From Cohnella thailandensis (lineage in GTDB: Bacteria > Bacillota > Bacilli > Paenibacillales > Paenibacillaceae), in contig NZ_JACJVQ010000015.1 of NCBI RefSeq assembly GCF_014212135.1, forward strand, positions 124,001 to 188,000: DNA of 64,000 nucleotides, written 5' to 3'. Of the stretch, positions 16,836 through 24,584 are shown one piece after another (the first letter of the stretch is position 1; every line of letters starts with the position of its first letter). The notes beneath the pieces are model-generated. The model saw only the letters and a list, made by a program, of their open reading frames with translations, did no database searches and was not told where the DNA came from. The translations under genes were made by a program, and so were the position numbers.

Positions 16836-18059
16836 ATGAGTCTGCTTTTGGACAGACCGCTTGTTGCCAAGAAACGCGAGTCCTCTGATAACGTTCCATT
16901 GAATCCGACCCAAGCCGAGCCGAGACTATCGATGCCGGATGCCGAACCTGCGCCGAGAATGGAAGAGCCCGCTTGGACTCAGGTGCGTCTTGAAGATTGG
17001 ATCCGTACCTGTCCGATCGTGAATCGGAATCAGACCTGCGGGCAAGTAGAGGCGTTATTCCGGGACCGCAAGGACTTGGAATGCGTGGTCGTCTCGGATG
17101 ACGAGCAGCGCCCGGTCGGACTGATGATGAAGCATAAATTTTTTCGTTCGCTCGGCTCCAGGTTCGGTCCATCGCTATTCGGGGATAAGTCGATTTCCAA
17201 GCTTATGGAAACGAATCCCATGACGGCGGAGGCGGATACGCTGCCTCAGGCTTTAATTGACGGCGCGATGTCGAGAAGCGAAGACACCTTATACGATGCC
17301 GTGATCATGACGCGCCAAAGCAAGACGGCAGGCATTCTGACCGTCAGCGATCTGCTACAGCTGTCAAGGCTCCTTCAACGAGAAGCGTCCGAGCGTCAGA
17401 TCCAAACCGTTCGCGGCACGGAGAGAATGATCGCTAACATTCACGACGCGGTCATGAAAGTGACGGAGACGTCCCGCCGCTCCCGGGAGAGCAGCGACCG
17501 AATCGCGGAGATGACCGAACGCGGCCGAAGCGAGCTGCTTAGAACGCTGGATCTATTCCAGTTATGGAACGACTCGGCGAACCGGCAGGAGAAATCGGCC
17601 GCCAGTCTGCTCGACAAGGCGAATGAAGCGTTCGGCATTACGAAGCTGATCTCGGAGCTGGCCGACCGATGCAATCTGCTTGCCCTAAACTCTCAGATAG
17701 AGGCGGCCAGAGCCGGCGAGCATGGGAGAGGCTTCGCCGTCGTCGCTTCGGAGATTCGCGAACTGGCGAATCAAACGAAGCAATCGACCGTTCGGATCAA
17801 CCGCCAGCTGACCGATATTGCCGAAGCCGCCGAAGCGACGGCCGCCGATGTCCGCGAAGGGCGGACGGGCGCGGAAGAAGGAGCGCGAAGCGTGCGCAGC
17901 ACGGAAGCGACCTTCAATCAATTGTGGACGATCAGCTCGGGACACGCGGCGGATACCGTTAAACTGACCGAGGCTTCCCTCGAGGCCGGCTCGATCACGG
18001 AGCAAATCCGGCAGCAGCTGCTGAGACTCGCTTCCGAGCTCAACGGAACGAACGTTTAA
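16836..18059 (+). CDS. Cytosolic CBS-domain methyl-accepting chemotaxis-like protein
   Basis: A 407-residue protein without membrane segments. Residues about 50-175 hold a pair of CBS domains ([31 protein letters not shown]), which usually bind adenine nucleotides. Residues about 185-405 are a chemoreceptor signalling coiled coil with the hairpin tip [20 protein letters not shown] that contacts CheA/CheW. It should therefore couple an intracellular energy or nucleotide signal to chemotaxis. It stands alone directly upstream of the PhoP-controlled pst operon; whether it answers to phosphate is a guess. ATG follows AAAAGGAGGG. Confidence 0.9.
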   Translation: MSLLLDRPLVAKKRESSDNVPLNPTQAEPRLSMPDAEPAPRMEEPAWTQVRLEDWIRTCPIVNRNQTCGQVEALFRDRKDLECVVVSDDEQRPVGLMMKHKFFRSLGSRFGPSLFGDKSISKLMETNPMTAEADTLPQALIDGAMSRSEDTLYDAVIMTRQSKTAGILTVSDLLQLSRLLQREASERQIQTVRGTERMIANIHDAVMKVTETSRRSRESSDRIAEMTERGRSELLRTLDLFQLWNDSANRQEKSAASLLDKANEAFGITKLISELADRCNLLALNSQIEAARAGEHGRGFAVVASEIRELANQTKQSTVRINRQLTDIAEAAEATAADVREGRTGAEEGARSVRSTEATFNQLWTISSGHAADTVKLTEASLEAGSITEQIRQQLLRLASELNGTNV

Positions 18060-18084
18060 AATTGATTGTAAAAGGAATTGATTT

Positions 18085-18138
18085 TTTACATTGCGTTAAC
18101 AAAACGAAAACACGCTATTTACGCAGGGAAGTTAGAAT
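18085..18138 (+). promoter_or_regulatory. pstS: PhoP box and promoter of the pst operon
   Basis: Four hexamers related to TTAACA occur at exactly 11-bp intervals: TTTACA 18085, TTAACA 18096, AAAACA 18107, TTTACG 18118. This is the tandem-repeat layout bound by PhoP in Bacillus. TAGAAT at 18133-18138 is a fitting -10, with the box in place of the -35. Confidence 0.85.
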
Positions 18139-18234
18139 CAAAAACGTAATCACAAGCAAGCCAAATGTCGACACGTCGCTCAAGCCGGAATCATACTAAA
18201 AAAAGGTTGGCATTAGGAAAGGGGATTTCTTGAA

Positions 18235-19191
18235 ATGAAGATGAAGAAAACATTGCTTACGACTCTCGCGCTGGCGTTCGCCTTCTCGCTCGCCGCTTGC
18301 GGAAACAACAACAATAACTCCAACTCGGGTTCGAGCAGCTCTCCTTCGGCTTCCCCGTCCGCTTCCGCTTCCGCGTCGGCTCCTGCCGAAACCGTCAGCG
18401 GTTCGGTTATCGCGGTAGGCTCCTCGGCGATGCAAGGCCTGGCGCAAGCCGTAGCCGATGATTTCATGGCACAGGACGCTTATAAGGATGTCTCCGTAAC
18501 GGTTCAAGCCGGCGGCAGCGGAACGGGACTCTCCCAAGTGTCCGACGGACAAGCCGACATCGGGAACTCCGATATCTTCGCCGAAGAGAAGCTGGAAGCC
18601 GACAAGGCAGCCGAGCTGGTTGACCATAAGATCGCCGTAGTCGCCATGGCTGCGGTTACTCATAAGGACGTAGGCGTCGACAACCTGACGAAGCAACAGC
18701 TGGTCGACATCTTCACGGGCAAGATCACCAACTGGAAAGACGTAGGCGGCGCCGATCAAAAGATCGTTATCGTGAACCGTCCGTCCAGCTCCGGTACTCG
18801 CGCCACGTTCGAGAAGTTCGCTCTCGGAACGACGACGGAAGACCTGCAAGGCTCCATTCAAGAAGATTCCTCCGGTACGGTTAAGAAACTGGTTAACGAG
18901 ACTCCCGGCGCGATCGGTTACCTGGCGCTCTCCTACCTGGACGATTCCATCGTCGCTCTGAAGTATGAAGGCGTTGAGCCGACGACCGAGAACGTTGCGA
19001 CGAACGCTTATCCGGTATGGGCTTACGAGCACATGTACACGAAGGGCGAACCGACTCCGGCCGCCAAGGCTTACATCGACTATGTAATGAGCGATGAGAT
19101 TCAGAACGGCTTCGTTATCGAGGAAGGCTTCGTTCCGGTCTCCGCGATGAAGGTTGAGCGCGACGCGGCGGGCAACGTTACGAACAAGTAA
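18235..19191 (+). CDS. pstS: Phosphate ABC transporter substrate-binding lipoprotein PstS
   Basis: A 318-residue phosphate-binding lipoprotein (lipobox SLAAC, C22) with Asn-rich and Ser/Ala/Pro linkers. Phosphate-contacting loops are GSSAMQG near 65, GGSGTGLSQV and PSSSGTRATFEKF. It captures inorganic phosphate and hands it to PstC/PstA. It is the first gene of the pst operon behind the PhoP box. A hairpin separates it from pstC, which probably allows higher PstS levels than the membrane parts. Confidence 0.95.
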   Translation: MKMKKTLLTTLALAFAFSLAACGNNNNNSNSGSSSSPSASPSASASASAPAETVSGSVIAVGSSAMQGLAQAVADDFMAQDAYKDVSVTVQAGGSGTGLSQVSDGQADIGNSDIFAEEKLEADKAAELVDHKIAVVAMAAVTHKDVGVDNLTKQQLVDIFTGKITNWKDVGGADQKIVIVNRPSSSGTRATFEKFALGTTTEDLQGSIQEDSSGTVKKLVNETPGAIGYLALSYLDDSIVALKYEGVEPTTENVATNAYPVWAYEHMYTKGEPTPAAKAYIDYVMSDEIQNGFVIEEGFVPVSAMKVERDAAGNVTNK

Positions 19192-19242
19192 TCATACGAC
19201 AACGGAATAAATATCCCTGAAGATCAATCGATCTACTGCGGC

Positions 19243-19269
19243 GAGAGGCGGACGACAAGTGCGCCTCTC
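19243..19269 (+). promoter_or_regulatory. Intercistronic hairpin between pstS and pstC
   Basis: GAGAGGCG and CGCCTCTC form an 8-bp stem with an 11-base loop; no T-run follows. It is likely a stabilising or attenuating element after pstS. Part of the stem motif (GGAGAGGC) recurs at the pstC ribosome site (19281-19289). Confidence 0.6.
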
Positions 19270-19293
19270 CTTGCCGTTAAAGGAGAGGCATGC

Positions 19294-20223
19294 ATGAATT
19301 TACCAGCACCTAATAGCCGCGAAGATCTCGCGACCAAGCCAAATAAATTCAGAAAACACGTGATGGAGGAGCTGCGCGGCAAGGCGTTCGTCTATTTCTG
19401 CGTTCTCCTGCTCGTCATTACGATATTCTCGATCGTTTACTTTATCGCTTCCCGGGGATTGACTCCGTTTCTCTCGCAGGGAGTCAGCATCAAGGACATG
19501 CTGTTCGGCTTGAAGTGGAAGCCGGAAGGGAATCCGCCTCTATTCGGAGCGTTGCCGTTCCTGTTCGGCTCCTTTGCGACCTCGATTCTTGCCGCGGTTA
19601 TCGCGGCGCCGCTCGGCTTCTGCGCCGCCGTCTTCATGACGGAGATCATGCCGAAGTTCGGCAAGAGCGCGCTTCAGCCGGCGATCGAGCTGCTCGCGGG
19701 CATTCCTTCCGTCGTTTACGGCTTCGTGGGCCTGTCCGTCGTCGTTCCGTTCTACCGGGATACGTTCCCCGGACAAGGCATCGGGATCATGGCCGGCGCT
19801 ACCGTCCTCTCCATTATGATTCTGCCTACCGTCACTACGATCGCGACGGATGCGCTCCGAAGCTTGCCTAACGGTCTTAAAGAAGGCTCGTATGCCCTTG
19901 GGGCTACGCGGTGGCAGACGATCTACCGAATGATCCTGCCGACGGCGCTTCCTTCGCTGCTAACGGGCGTCGTCCTCGGGATCGCGCGCGCGTTCGGCGA
20001 AGCGCTCGCCGTGCAGATGGTCATCGGCAACGCGCCGCACATTCCGCATTCGCTGTTCGAATCCGCTACGACGTTAACAAGCATCATCACGCAATCGATG
20101 GGGAACACGACAAGCGGCTCGCTGCATAATAACGCGCTGTGGAGTCTCGCGCTTATTCTGCTTCTGATGACCTTCCTGTTCGTCTTTATCGTTCGAGTAC
20201 TGGAAAGGAGGGTCAAACGATGA
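19294..20223 (+). CDS. pstC: Phosphate ABC transporter permease PstC
   Basis: A 309-residue inner-membrane subunit with about six helices and the PstC hallmark EIMPKFGKSALQPAIELLAG and IPSVVYGFVGL. The cytoplasmic coupling loop is GLKEGSYALGATRWQTIYRM. It forms the channel with PstA. The stop overlaps the pstA start (ATGA), so the two are translationally coupled. ATG follows AAAGGAGAGG. Confidence 0.96.
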   Translation: MNLPAPNSREDLATKPNKFRKHVMEELRGKAFVYFCVLLLVITIFSIVYFIASRGLTPFLSQGVSIKDMLFGLKWKPEGNPPLFGALPFLFGSFATSILAAVIAAPLGFCAAVFMTEIMPKFGKSALQPAIELLAGIPSVVYGFVGLSVVVPFYRDTFPGQGIGIMAGATVLSIMILPTVTTIATDALRSLPNGLKEGSYALGATRWQTIYRMILPTALPSLLTGVVLGIARAFGEALAVQMVIGNAPHIPHSLFESATTLTSIITQSMGNTTSGSLHNNALWSLALILLLMTFLFVFIVRVLERRVKR

Positions 20224-21107
20224 GAGCCAAGACAGTCGACCGAATCGCGACGGCCGTCATCGTGTGCGTCGCCGGATTTATCATTCTATTGCTGGCCGCC
20301 TTGTTGGGCTACTTGCTCGTTCGGGGCCTCGGCCATATCAGCTTCGACTTCCTGACCTCCGCGCCGCAAGCCCTTAAGGCCGGGGGAGGTATCGGCCCGC
20401 AGCTGTTCAATTCCGTTTTCTTGCTGGTTCTGACCATGATCATAACGGTGCCGCTCGGGATTGGCGCCGGCATCTATATGAGCGAATACGCGAAGGACAA
20501 CAAGCTGACCGCCTTCATTCGCCTTATCGTCGAAGTGCTGTCCTCCTTCCCGTCCATCGTTATCGGATTGTTCGGCTTGCTCGTTATCGTAAACACGTTC
20601 GGCTTCGGCTATTCCTTGCTCTCCGGAGCGTTGGCACTCACGATATTTAATCTGCCGATGATGGTTCGCCTGACGGAGCAATCCCTTCGCAGCGTCCCGA
20701 AGGAGCAGAAGGAAGCGGGGCTAGCCCTCGGTCTGTCCCGATGGAAGACCATCACCTCCGTCATGATTCCGGTCGCCCTGCCATCGATCGTGACCGGCTC
20801 GATTCTGGCGGCCGGACGGGTGTTCGGCGAAGCGGCGGCGCTTCTATTCACGGCGGGGATGAGCTCCCCGCGGCTCGACTTCTCGAACTGGAATCCGCTG
20901 AGCCCGACTTCGCCGCTTAATCCGATGCGTCCCGCGGAGACGCTGGCGGTTCATATCTGGAAGATCAATAGCGAAGGGCTTGCGCCCGATGCGCCGGAGA
21001 TCGCGGCCGGAGCTTCCGCCGTCCTCGTCATCATGGTGCTCTTGTTCAATCTCGGCGCGCGCTGGTTAGGCCGAGTCGTCTACCGCAAGCTGACCGCGAG
21101 CAAGTAG
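20220..21107 (+). CDS. pstA: Phosphate ABC transporter permease PstA
   Basis: A 295-residue partner of PstC. The start ATG at 20220 overlaps the pstC stop by four bases and follows GGAAAGGAGG; the longer open frame upstream is only pstC read in another frame. Typical segments are VEVLSSFPSIVIGLFGLLV and the coupling loop EQKEAGLALGLSRWKTITSV. Family length is normal. It is followed after 12 bp by the first pstB. Confidence 0.96.
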   Translation: MRAKTVDRIATAVIVCVAGFIILLLAALLGYLLVRGLGHISFDFLTSAPQALKAGGGIGPQLFNSVFLLVLTMIITVPLGIGAGIYMSEYAKDNKLTAFIRLIVEVLSSFPSIVIGLFGLLVIVNTFGFGYSLLSGALALTIFNLPMMVRLTEQSLRSVPKEQKEAGLALGLSRWKTITSVMIPVALPSIVTGSILAAGRVFGEAAALLFTAGMSSPRLDFSNWNPLSPTSPLNPMRPAETLAVHIWKINSEGLAPDAPEIAAGASAVLVIMVLLFNLGARWLGRVVYRKLTASK

Positions 21108-21119
21108 GAGGGATAACGA

Positions 21120-21878
21120 ATGTCTGCACAAAGCTTAACTACCAAAGATTTATCTGTCTTCTACGGCGAAAAGCAGGCGGTCAAAAAGGTCAGCATGGAC
21201 TTCCCAGAGCGGGAAGTCGTTGCGCTGATCGGGCCGTCCGGCTGCGGCAAGTCGACCTTCCTTCGTTCGCTCAACCGAATGAACGACTTGATCTCCGGCG
21301 CCCGCATCGAGGGAGAAATCTGGATCGGGGATCAGAATATTTGCGATCCGGGCACGGACGTCGTTTCTCTGCGCCAGAAGATCGGCATGGTCTGGCAAAA
21401 GCCGAATCCTTTTCACAAATCGATCTACGAGAACATCGCCTTCGGGCCGCGGTACCACGGAATCCGGAACCGCAAGCAGCTCGACGAGATCGTCGAGACC
21501 AGCCTGCGGAAGACGGCGCTGTGGGACGAAGTGAAGGATCGCCTGAATCAATCGGGCTTGGCGCTGTCCGGAGGACAGCAGCAGCGGCTGTGCATCGCCC
21601 GTTCGCTTGCGGTGCAGCCGAACATCCTTCTTATGGATGAGCCGGCGTCCGCGCTCGATCCGGTCTCGACGGCGAAGATCGAAGAGCTGATCGCGGAGCT
21701 GAAGAAGGATTACACCATCGTCATCGTCACGCACAACATGCAGCAAGCCGCCCGGGTGTCCGACCGCACCGCGTTCTTTTTCCTCGGGGACCTGGTGGAG
21801 TACGACGATACGCAGAAAATGTTCACGAACCCAAGCAAAAAGTCGACCGACGATTACATCTCGGGACGTTTCGGCTAA
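21120..21878 (+). CDS. pstB: Phosphate ABC transporter ATP-binding protein PstB (copy 1)
   Basis: A 252-residue ATPase with Walker [10 protein letters not shown], signature LSGGQQQR and Walker [13 protein letters not shown]. The RSLNRMNDL segment is typical of PstB. It energises PstC/PstA. It is one of two adjacent PstB paralogues, as in Bacillus subtilis pstBA/pstBB, presumably combining as a heterodimer or used in different conditions. Confidence 0.95.
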   Translation: MSAQSLTTKDLSVFYGEKQAVKKVSMDFPEREVVALIGPSGCGKSTFLRSLNRMNDLISGARIEGEIWIGDQNICDPGTDVVSLRQKIGMVWQKPNPFHKSIYENIAFGPRYHGIRNRKQLDEIVETSLRKTALWDEVKDRLNQSGLALSGGQQQRLCIARSLAVQPNILLMDEPASALDPVSTAKIEELIAELKKDYTIVIVTHNMQQAARVSDRTAFFFLGDLVEYDDTQKMFTNPSKKSTDDYISGRFG

Positions 21879-21902
21879 GCCGCGGCGGAAGGAGGATCCC
21901 CC

Positions 21903-22652
21903 ATGATTATCGAAATTGATAAGCTTCAATTGTATTACACCGATTTCCACGCGCTTAAGAACGTGAACCTGTCCATTCCGGAACGGAGCGTCACGGCCTT
22001 CATCGGCCCTTCCGGCTGCGGCAAATCGACGCTGCTTCGCACTCTCAACCGGATGAACGATACGATTCCCGGGGTACGGATCGAAGGCAAGGTCGACATT
22101 CAGGGAAGAGACATCTATTCCTCGGATATGGAGGTCGAATTCCTTCGGAAGAAGGTCGGAATGGTGTTCCAGCAGCCGAATCCGTTCCCGAAGTCGATCT
22201 ACGACAACGTCGCGTACGGTCCGCGTTTGCACGGAATCTCGAAGAAATCGGAGCTGGACGCCATCGTCGAGAAGAGCCTGCGCTCCGCCTCGCTCTGGAA
22301 TGAAGTGAAGGACGTTCTCAAGAAGTCGGCTTGGAGCTTATCCGGCGGGCAGCAGCAAAGGCTGTGCATCGCGCGGGCGCTGGCGGTCGAACCGGAAATT
22401 CTGCTGATGGACGAGTCGACGTCCGCCTTGGACCCGATCTCGACGACGAAGATCGAAGAGCTCACTCGCGAGCTTTGCCAGAATTACACGATCGTCATGG
22501 TTACGCACAACATGCATCAAGCGGCGAGAATCTCGGACCGGACGGTGTTTTTCTTAAATGGCGAGGTGGTGGAGGCGTCGGATACGCAATCGTTGTTCTC
22601 CAACCCGGTCGATCAGCGCACGGAAGATTATATCTCGGGAAGATTCGGTTAA
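21903..22652 (+). CDS. pstB: Phosphate ABC transporter ATP-binding protein PstB (copy 2)
   Basis: A 249-residue second PstB, 24 bp after the first. Walker A is GPSGCGKST, signature LSGGQQQR. The Walker B region reads [12 protein letters not shown], with Ser where most ABC ATPases have Pro after the catalytic Glu. Similarity through the whole length indicates an old tandem duplication within the operon. ATG follows GGAAGGAGG. Confidence 0.95.
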   Translation: MIIEIDKLQLYYTDFHALKNVNLSIPERSVTAFIGPSGCGKSTLLRTLNRMNDTIPGVRIEGKVDIQGRDIYSSDMEVEFLRKKVGMVFQQPNPFPKSIYDNVAYGPRLHGISKKSELDAIVEKSLRSASLWNEVKDVLKKSAWSLSGGQQQRLCIARALAVEPEILLMDESTSALDPISTTKIEELTRELCQNYTIVMVTHNMHQAARISDRTVFFLNGEVVEASDTQSLFSNPVDQRTEDYISGRFG

Positions 22653-22667
22653 GGAGGGCTTAGCGGC

Positions 22668-23327
22668 ATGGTGACTCGCAGAGAATTCGACATAGGCCTC
22701 GAACAGCTCAGAAACATGCTGGTCGAGATGGGAACGAAAGTGGAGCGGGCGCTCGCGGATGCGATGAACGCTCTGGAGACGCTTAACGTAGAGGCGGCGC
22801 GAGCCATCGTCAAGGACGATCCCGTCATTAACCGGATCGAGGAGAACATCTCCGATTTGGGAGCGAAGCTGATCGCGACGCAGCAGCCCGTAGCCAAGGA
22901 TCTGCGCCGTATTCTGGTCGCGCTGAAAATTTCTTCGGATTTGGAACGGATGGGTGATCTCTCCGTAGATATAGCAAAGGTTGTCATCCGGCTGGAAGGG
23001 CAAACGTTCCTGAAGCCGATTAACGATCTTCCGCAGATCGCGGTTCTCGTACGGACGATGATCATCGAATCGATTCAGTCCTACATCGACGAGAACGTCG
23101 ATCTGGCTTACAAGATGGCCAAGGACGACGATCAGGTCGACGCGATGTACTCTCAATTCCTCCGGGAGATGTTCACGTACATGGCGGACAACCCGAAGTC
23201 GGTGGCGCAGACGATGCACCTGAGCTTCGTCGGCCGCTACATCGAGAGAATCGCTGACCATGCGACGAACATCGGCGAGAGCGTCGTTTTCCTCGTGGTA
23301 GGGAAGCGGCCGGACCTCAATCAATAG
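22668..23327 (+). CDS. phoU: Phosphate transport regulator PhoU
   Basis: A 219-residue all-helical PhoU with its two repeated three-helix bundles. The metal-cluster motif shows as DLERMGDLSVDIA in the first repeat and RYIERIADHATNIGE in the second. It links Pst transport activity to the PhoR kinase and limits phosphate uptake. It is the last pst gene. The next promoter starts 28 bp downstream, and no strong terminator was seen between. Confidence 0.95.
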   Translation: MVTRREFDIGLEQLRNMLVEMGTKVERALADAMNALETLNVEAARAIVKDDPVINRIEENISDLGAKLIATQQPVAKDLRRILVALKISSDLERMGDLSVDIAKVVIRLEGQTFLKPINDLPQIAVLVRTMIIESIQSYIDENVDLAYKMAKDDDQVDAMYSQFLREMFTYMADNPKSVAQTMHLSFVGRYIERIADHATNIGESVVFLVVGKRPDLNQ

Positions 23328-23355
23328 AAGTCCGATAGACGTTCTGAGAAATAGA

Positions 23356-23384
23356 TTGACAAGCGTTCGGATCTCTTTTATGAT
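23356..23384 (+). promoter_or_regulatory. Sigma-A promoter of the riboswitch-terC transcript
   Basis: Consensus TTGACA (23356-23361), 17 bp spacer, TATGAT (23379-23384). Confidence 0.8.
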
Positions 23385-23429
23385 TCCGATAGAGCTTGGG
23401 AGGCAAATCTGCCTCCTTCCAACCGAATA

Positions 23430-23585
23430 CCCTTAAAGGGGAGTAGCTGCTACAATAAAGTCGTCATTACGAGACGCGAAGTCTCCGGCTTTATTGGCAA
23501 TGTAACTATTGTTGGCGAGACCTTTACCATGGAACGTTAGGCGTCCTTCCGGGCGTACCTAGCTTCAATGGTAAAGGTCTTTTTG
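23430..23585 (+). ncRNA. yybP-ykoY manganese riboswitch with terminator
   Basis: The aptamer has the family-conserved AAAGGGGAGTAGC (from 23434), an AAAGTCGTCA...CCGGCTTTATTG paired arm and the closing GGCGAGACCTTTACC. The expression platform is a long stem AGACCTTTACCAT (23518-23530) with ATGGTAAAGGTCT (23568-23580) and a T-run. The same GACCTTTACC strand closes the aptamer P1, so ligand binding should prevent the terminator. Family knowledge: this class senses Mn2+ and turns on Mn efflux or TerC proteins, which matches the next gene. Confidence 0.95.
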
Positions 23586-23630
23586 CATAGATACGCGTTC
23601 GCTACGCAAGTTAAAGAAGGAGGAATTCCA

Positions 23631-24473
23631 ATGGATATGTCTTTGTTTATGGAGTACGCTTGGGTGCTCGTCGTTCTGGTCGCTCTGGAAGGCCTGCTCG
23701 CGGCGGACAACGCGCTCGTGCTGGCCGTCATGGTCAAGCATCTGGACGAGAAGGAACGCAAGAAGGCTTTGTTCTACGGGTTGGCCGGCGCCTTCATTTT
23801 CCGGTTGGCATCGCTCTTTATCATCTCGTTCCTCGTCGACGTGTGGCAGGTTCAGGCGTTGGGAGCTCTTTACCTGCTGTACATCGCGATAAGCAACATC
23901 GTGAAGTTCGTTCGAAGAAGGGGCAAGACGGAGGAGGAAATCGCCGCGGCCAGCGACAAGCCGGTCAAAAAAAGCGGCTTCTGGGCGACCGTCGTCAAGG
24001 TCGAGGTGGCGGATATCGCGTTCGCGATCGACTCGATCCTCGCCGCCGTCGCGCTGGCCGTCGCTCTTCCTCCGAGCGGAATCCGCGAGCTTGGCGGCAT
24101 GGACGGCGGACAATTCATCGTCGTGTTCCTGGGCGGCTTCATCGGTCTGGTGCTCATGAGGTTCGCGGCGAACTTCTTCGTGAAGCTGCTGCATTCCCGT
24201 CCTTCGCTGGAGGTGGCCGCATTCGTCATCGTAGGCTGGGTCGGCGTCAAGCTGGCGGTTCACACGCTCGCTCACGAGAACGTGCACGTTCTTTCGCACG
24301 ATTTTGCGGAGAGCGGCGCCTGGAAGGCGACATTCTACATCGTGCTCGTCCTTATCGCCGTATGCGGCTGGTTCTTCTCGAGTCCGAAGAAGTCGAGCGG
24401 CGGCGCTCACGGCGGAACCGGCGAAGGCGATCGAGAGAGCAAAATCAACCGGCTGGAGAAAAGCGGGGGCTGA
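23631..24473 (+). CDS. TerC-family integral membrane protein (YkoY-like)
   Basis: A 280-residue membrane protein with about seven hydrophobic segments. TerC motifs are visible: LLAADNALVLAVMVKHL and VADIAFAIDSILAAVAL, both with the conserved acidic residues in membrane. ATG 23631 follows AAGAAGGAGGA; an upstream in-frame ATG at 23568 lies inside the riboswitch terminator stem and is rejected. Bacillus TerC homologues (YkoY/MeeY, YceF/MeeF) export Mn2+ to metalate secreted proteins. The Mn riboswitch supports that role. The charged Gly/Ser-rich C-terminal tail is unremarkable. Confidence 0.93.
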   Translation: MDMSLFMEYAWVLVVLVALEGLLAADNALVLAVMVKHLDEKERKKALFYGLAGAFIFRLASLFIISFLVDVWQVQALGALYLLYIAISNIVKFVRRRGKTEEEIAAASDKPVKKSGFWATVVKVEVADIAFAIDSILAAVALAVALPPSGIRELGGMDGGQFIVVFLGGFIGLVLMRFAANFFVKLLHSRPSLEVAAFVIVGWVGVKLAVHTLAHENVHVLSHDFAESGAWKATFYIVLVLIAVCGWFFSSPKKSSGGAHGGTGEGDRESKINRLEKSGG

Positions 24474-24584
24474 CGCCCTCGTTTTTTTTGTCTGCGCGGA
24501 ATAGAGCTTGCCATGAATCGCCTCGCCTGCTTCGATGTGGTATGATAACACTGGAAAATAGTTACCGGACAAGGTGGTCGTTGA

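Noticed and set aside
23568-23630. Upstream start (ATG 23568) for the TerC protein
   Set aside because: This ATG is in the 3' arm of the riboswitch terminator; ATG 23631 has the ribosome site.
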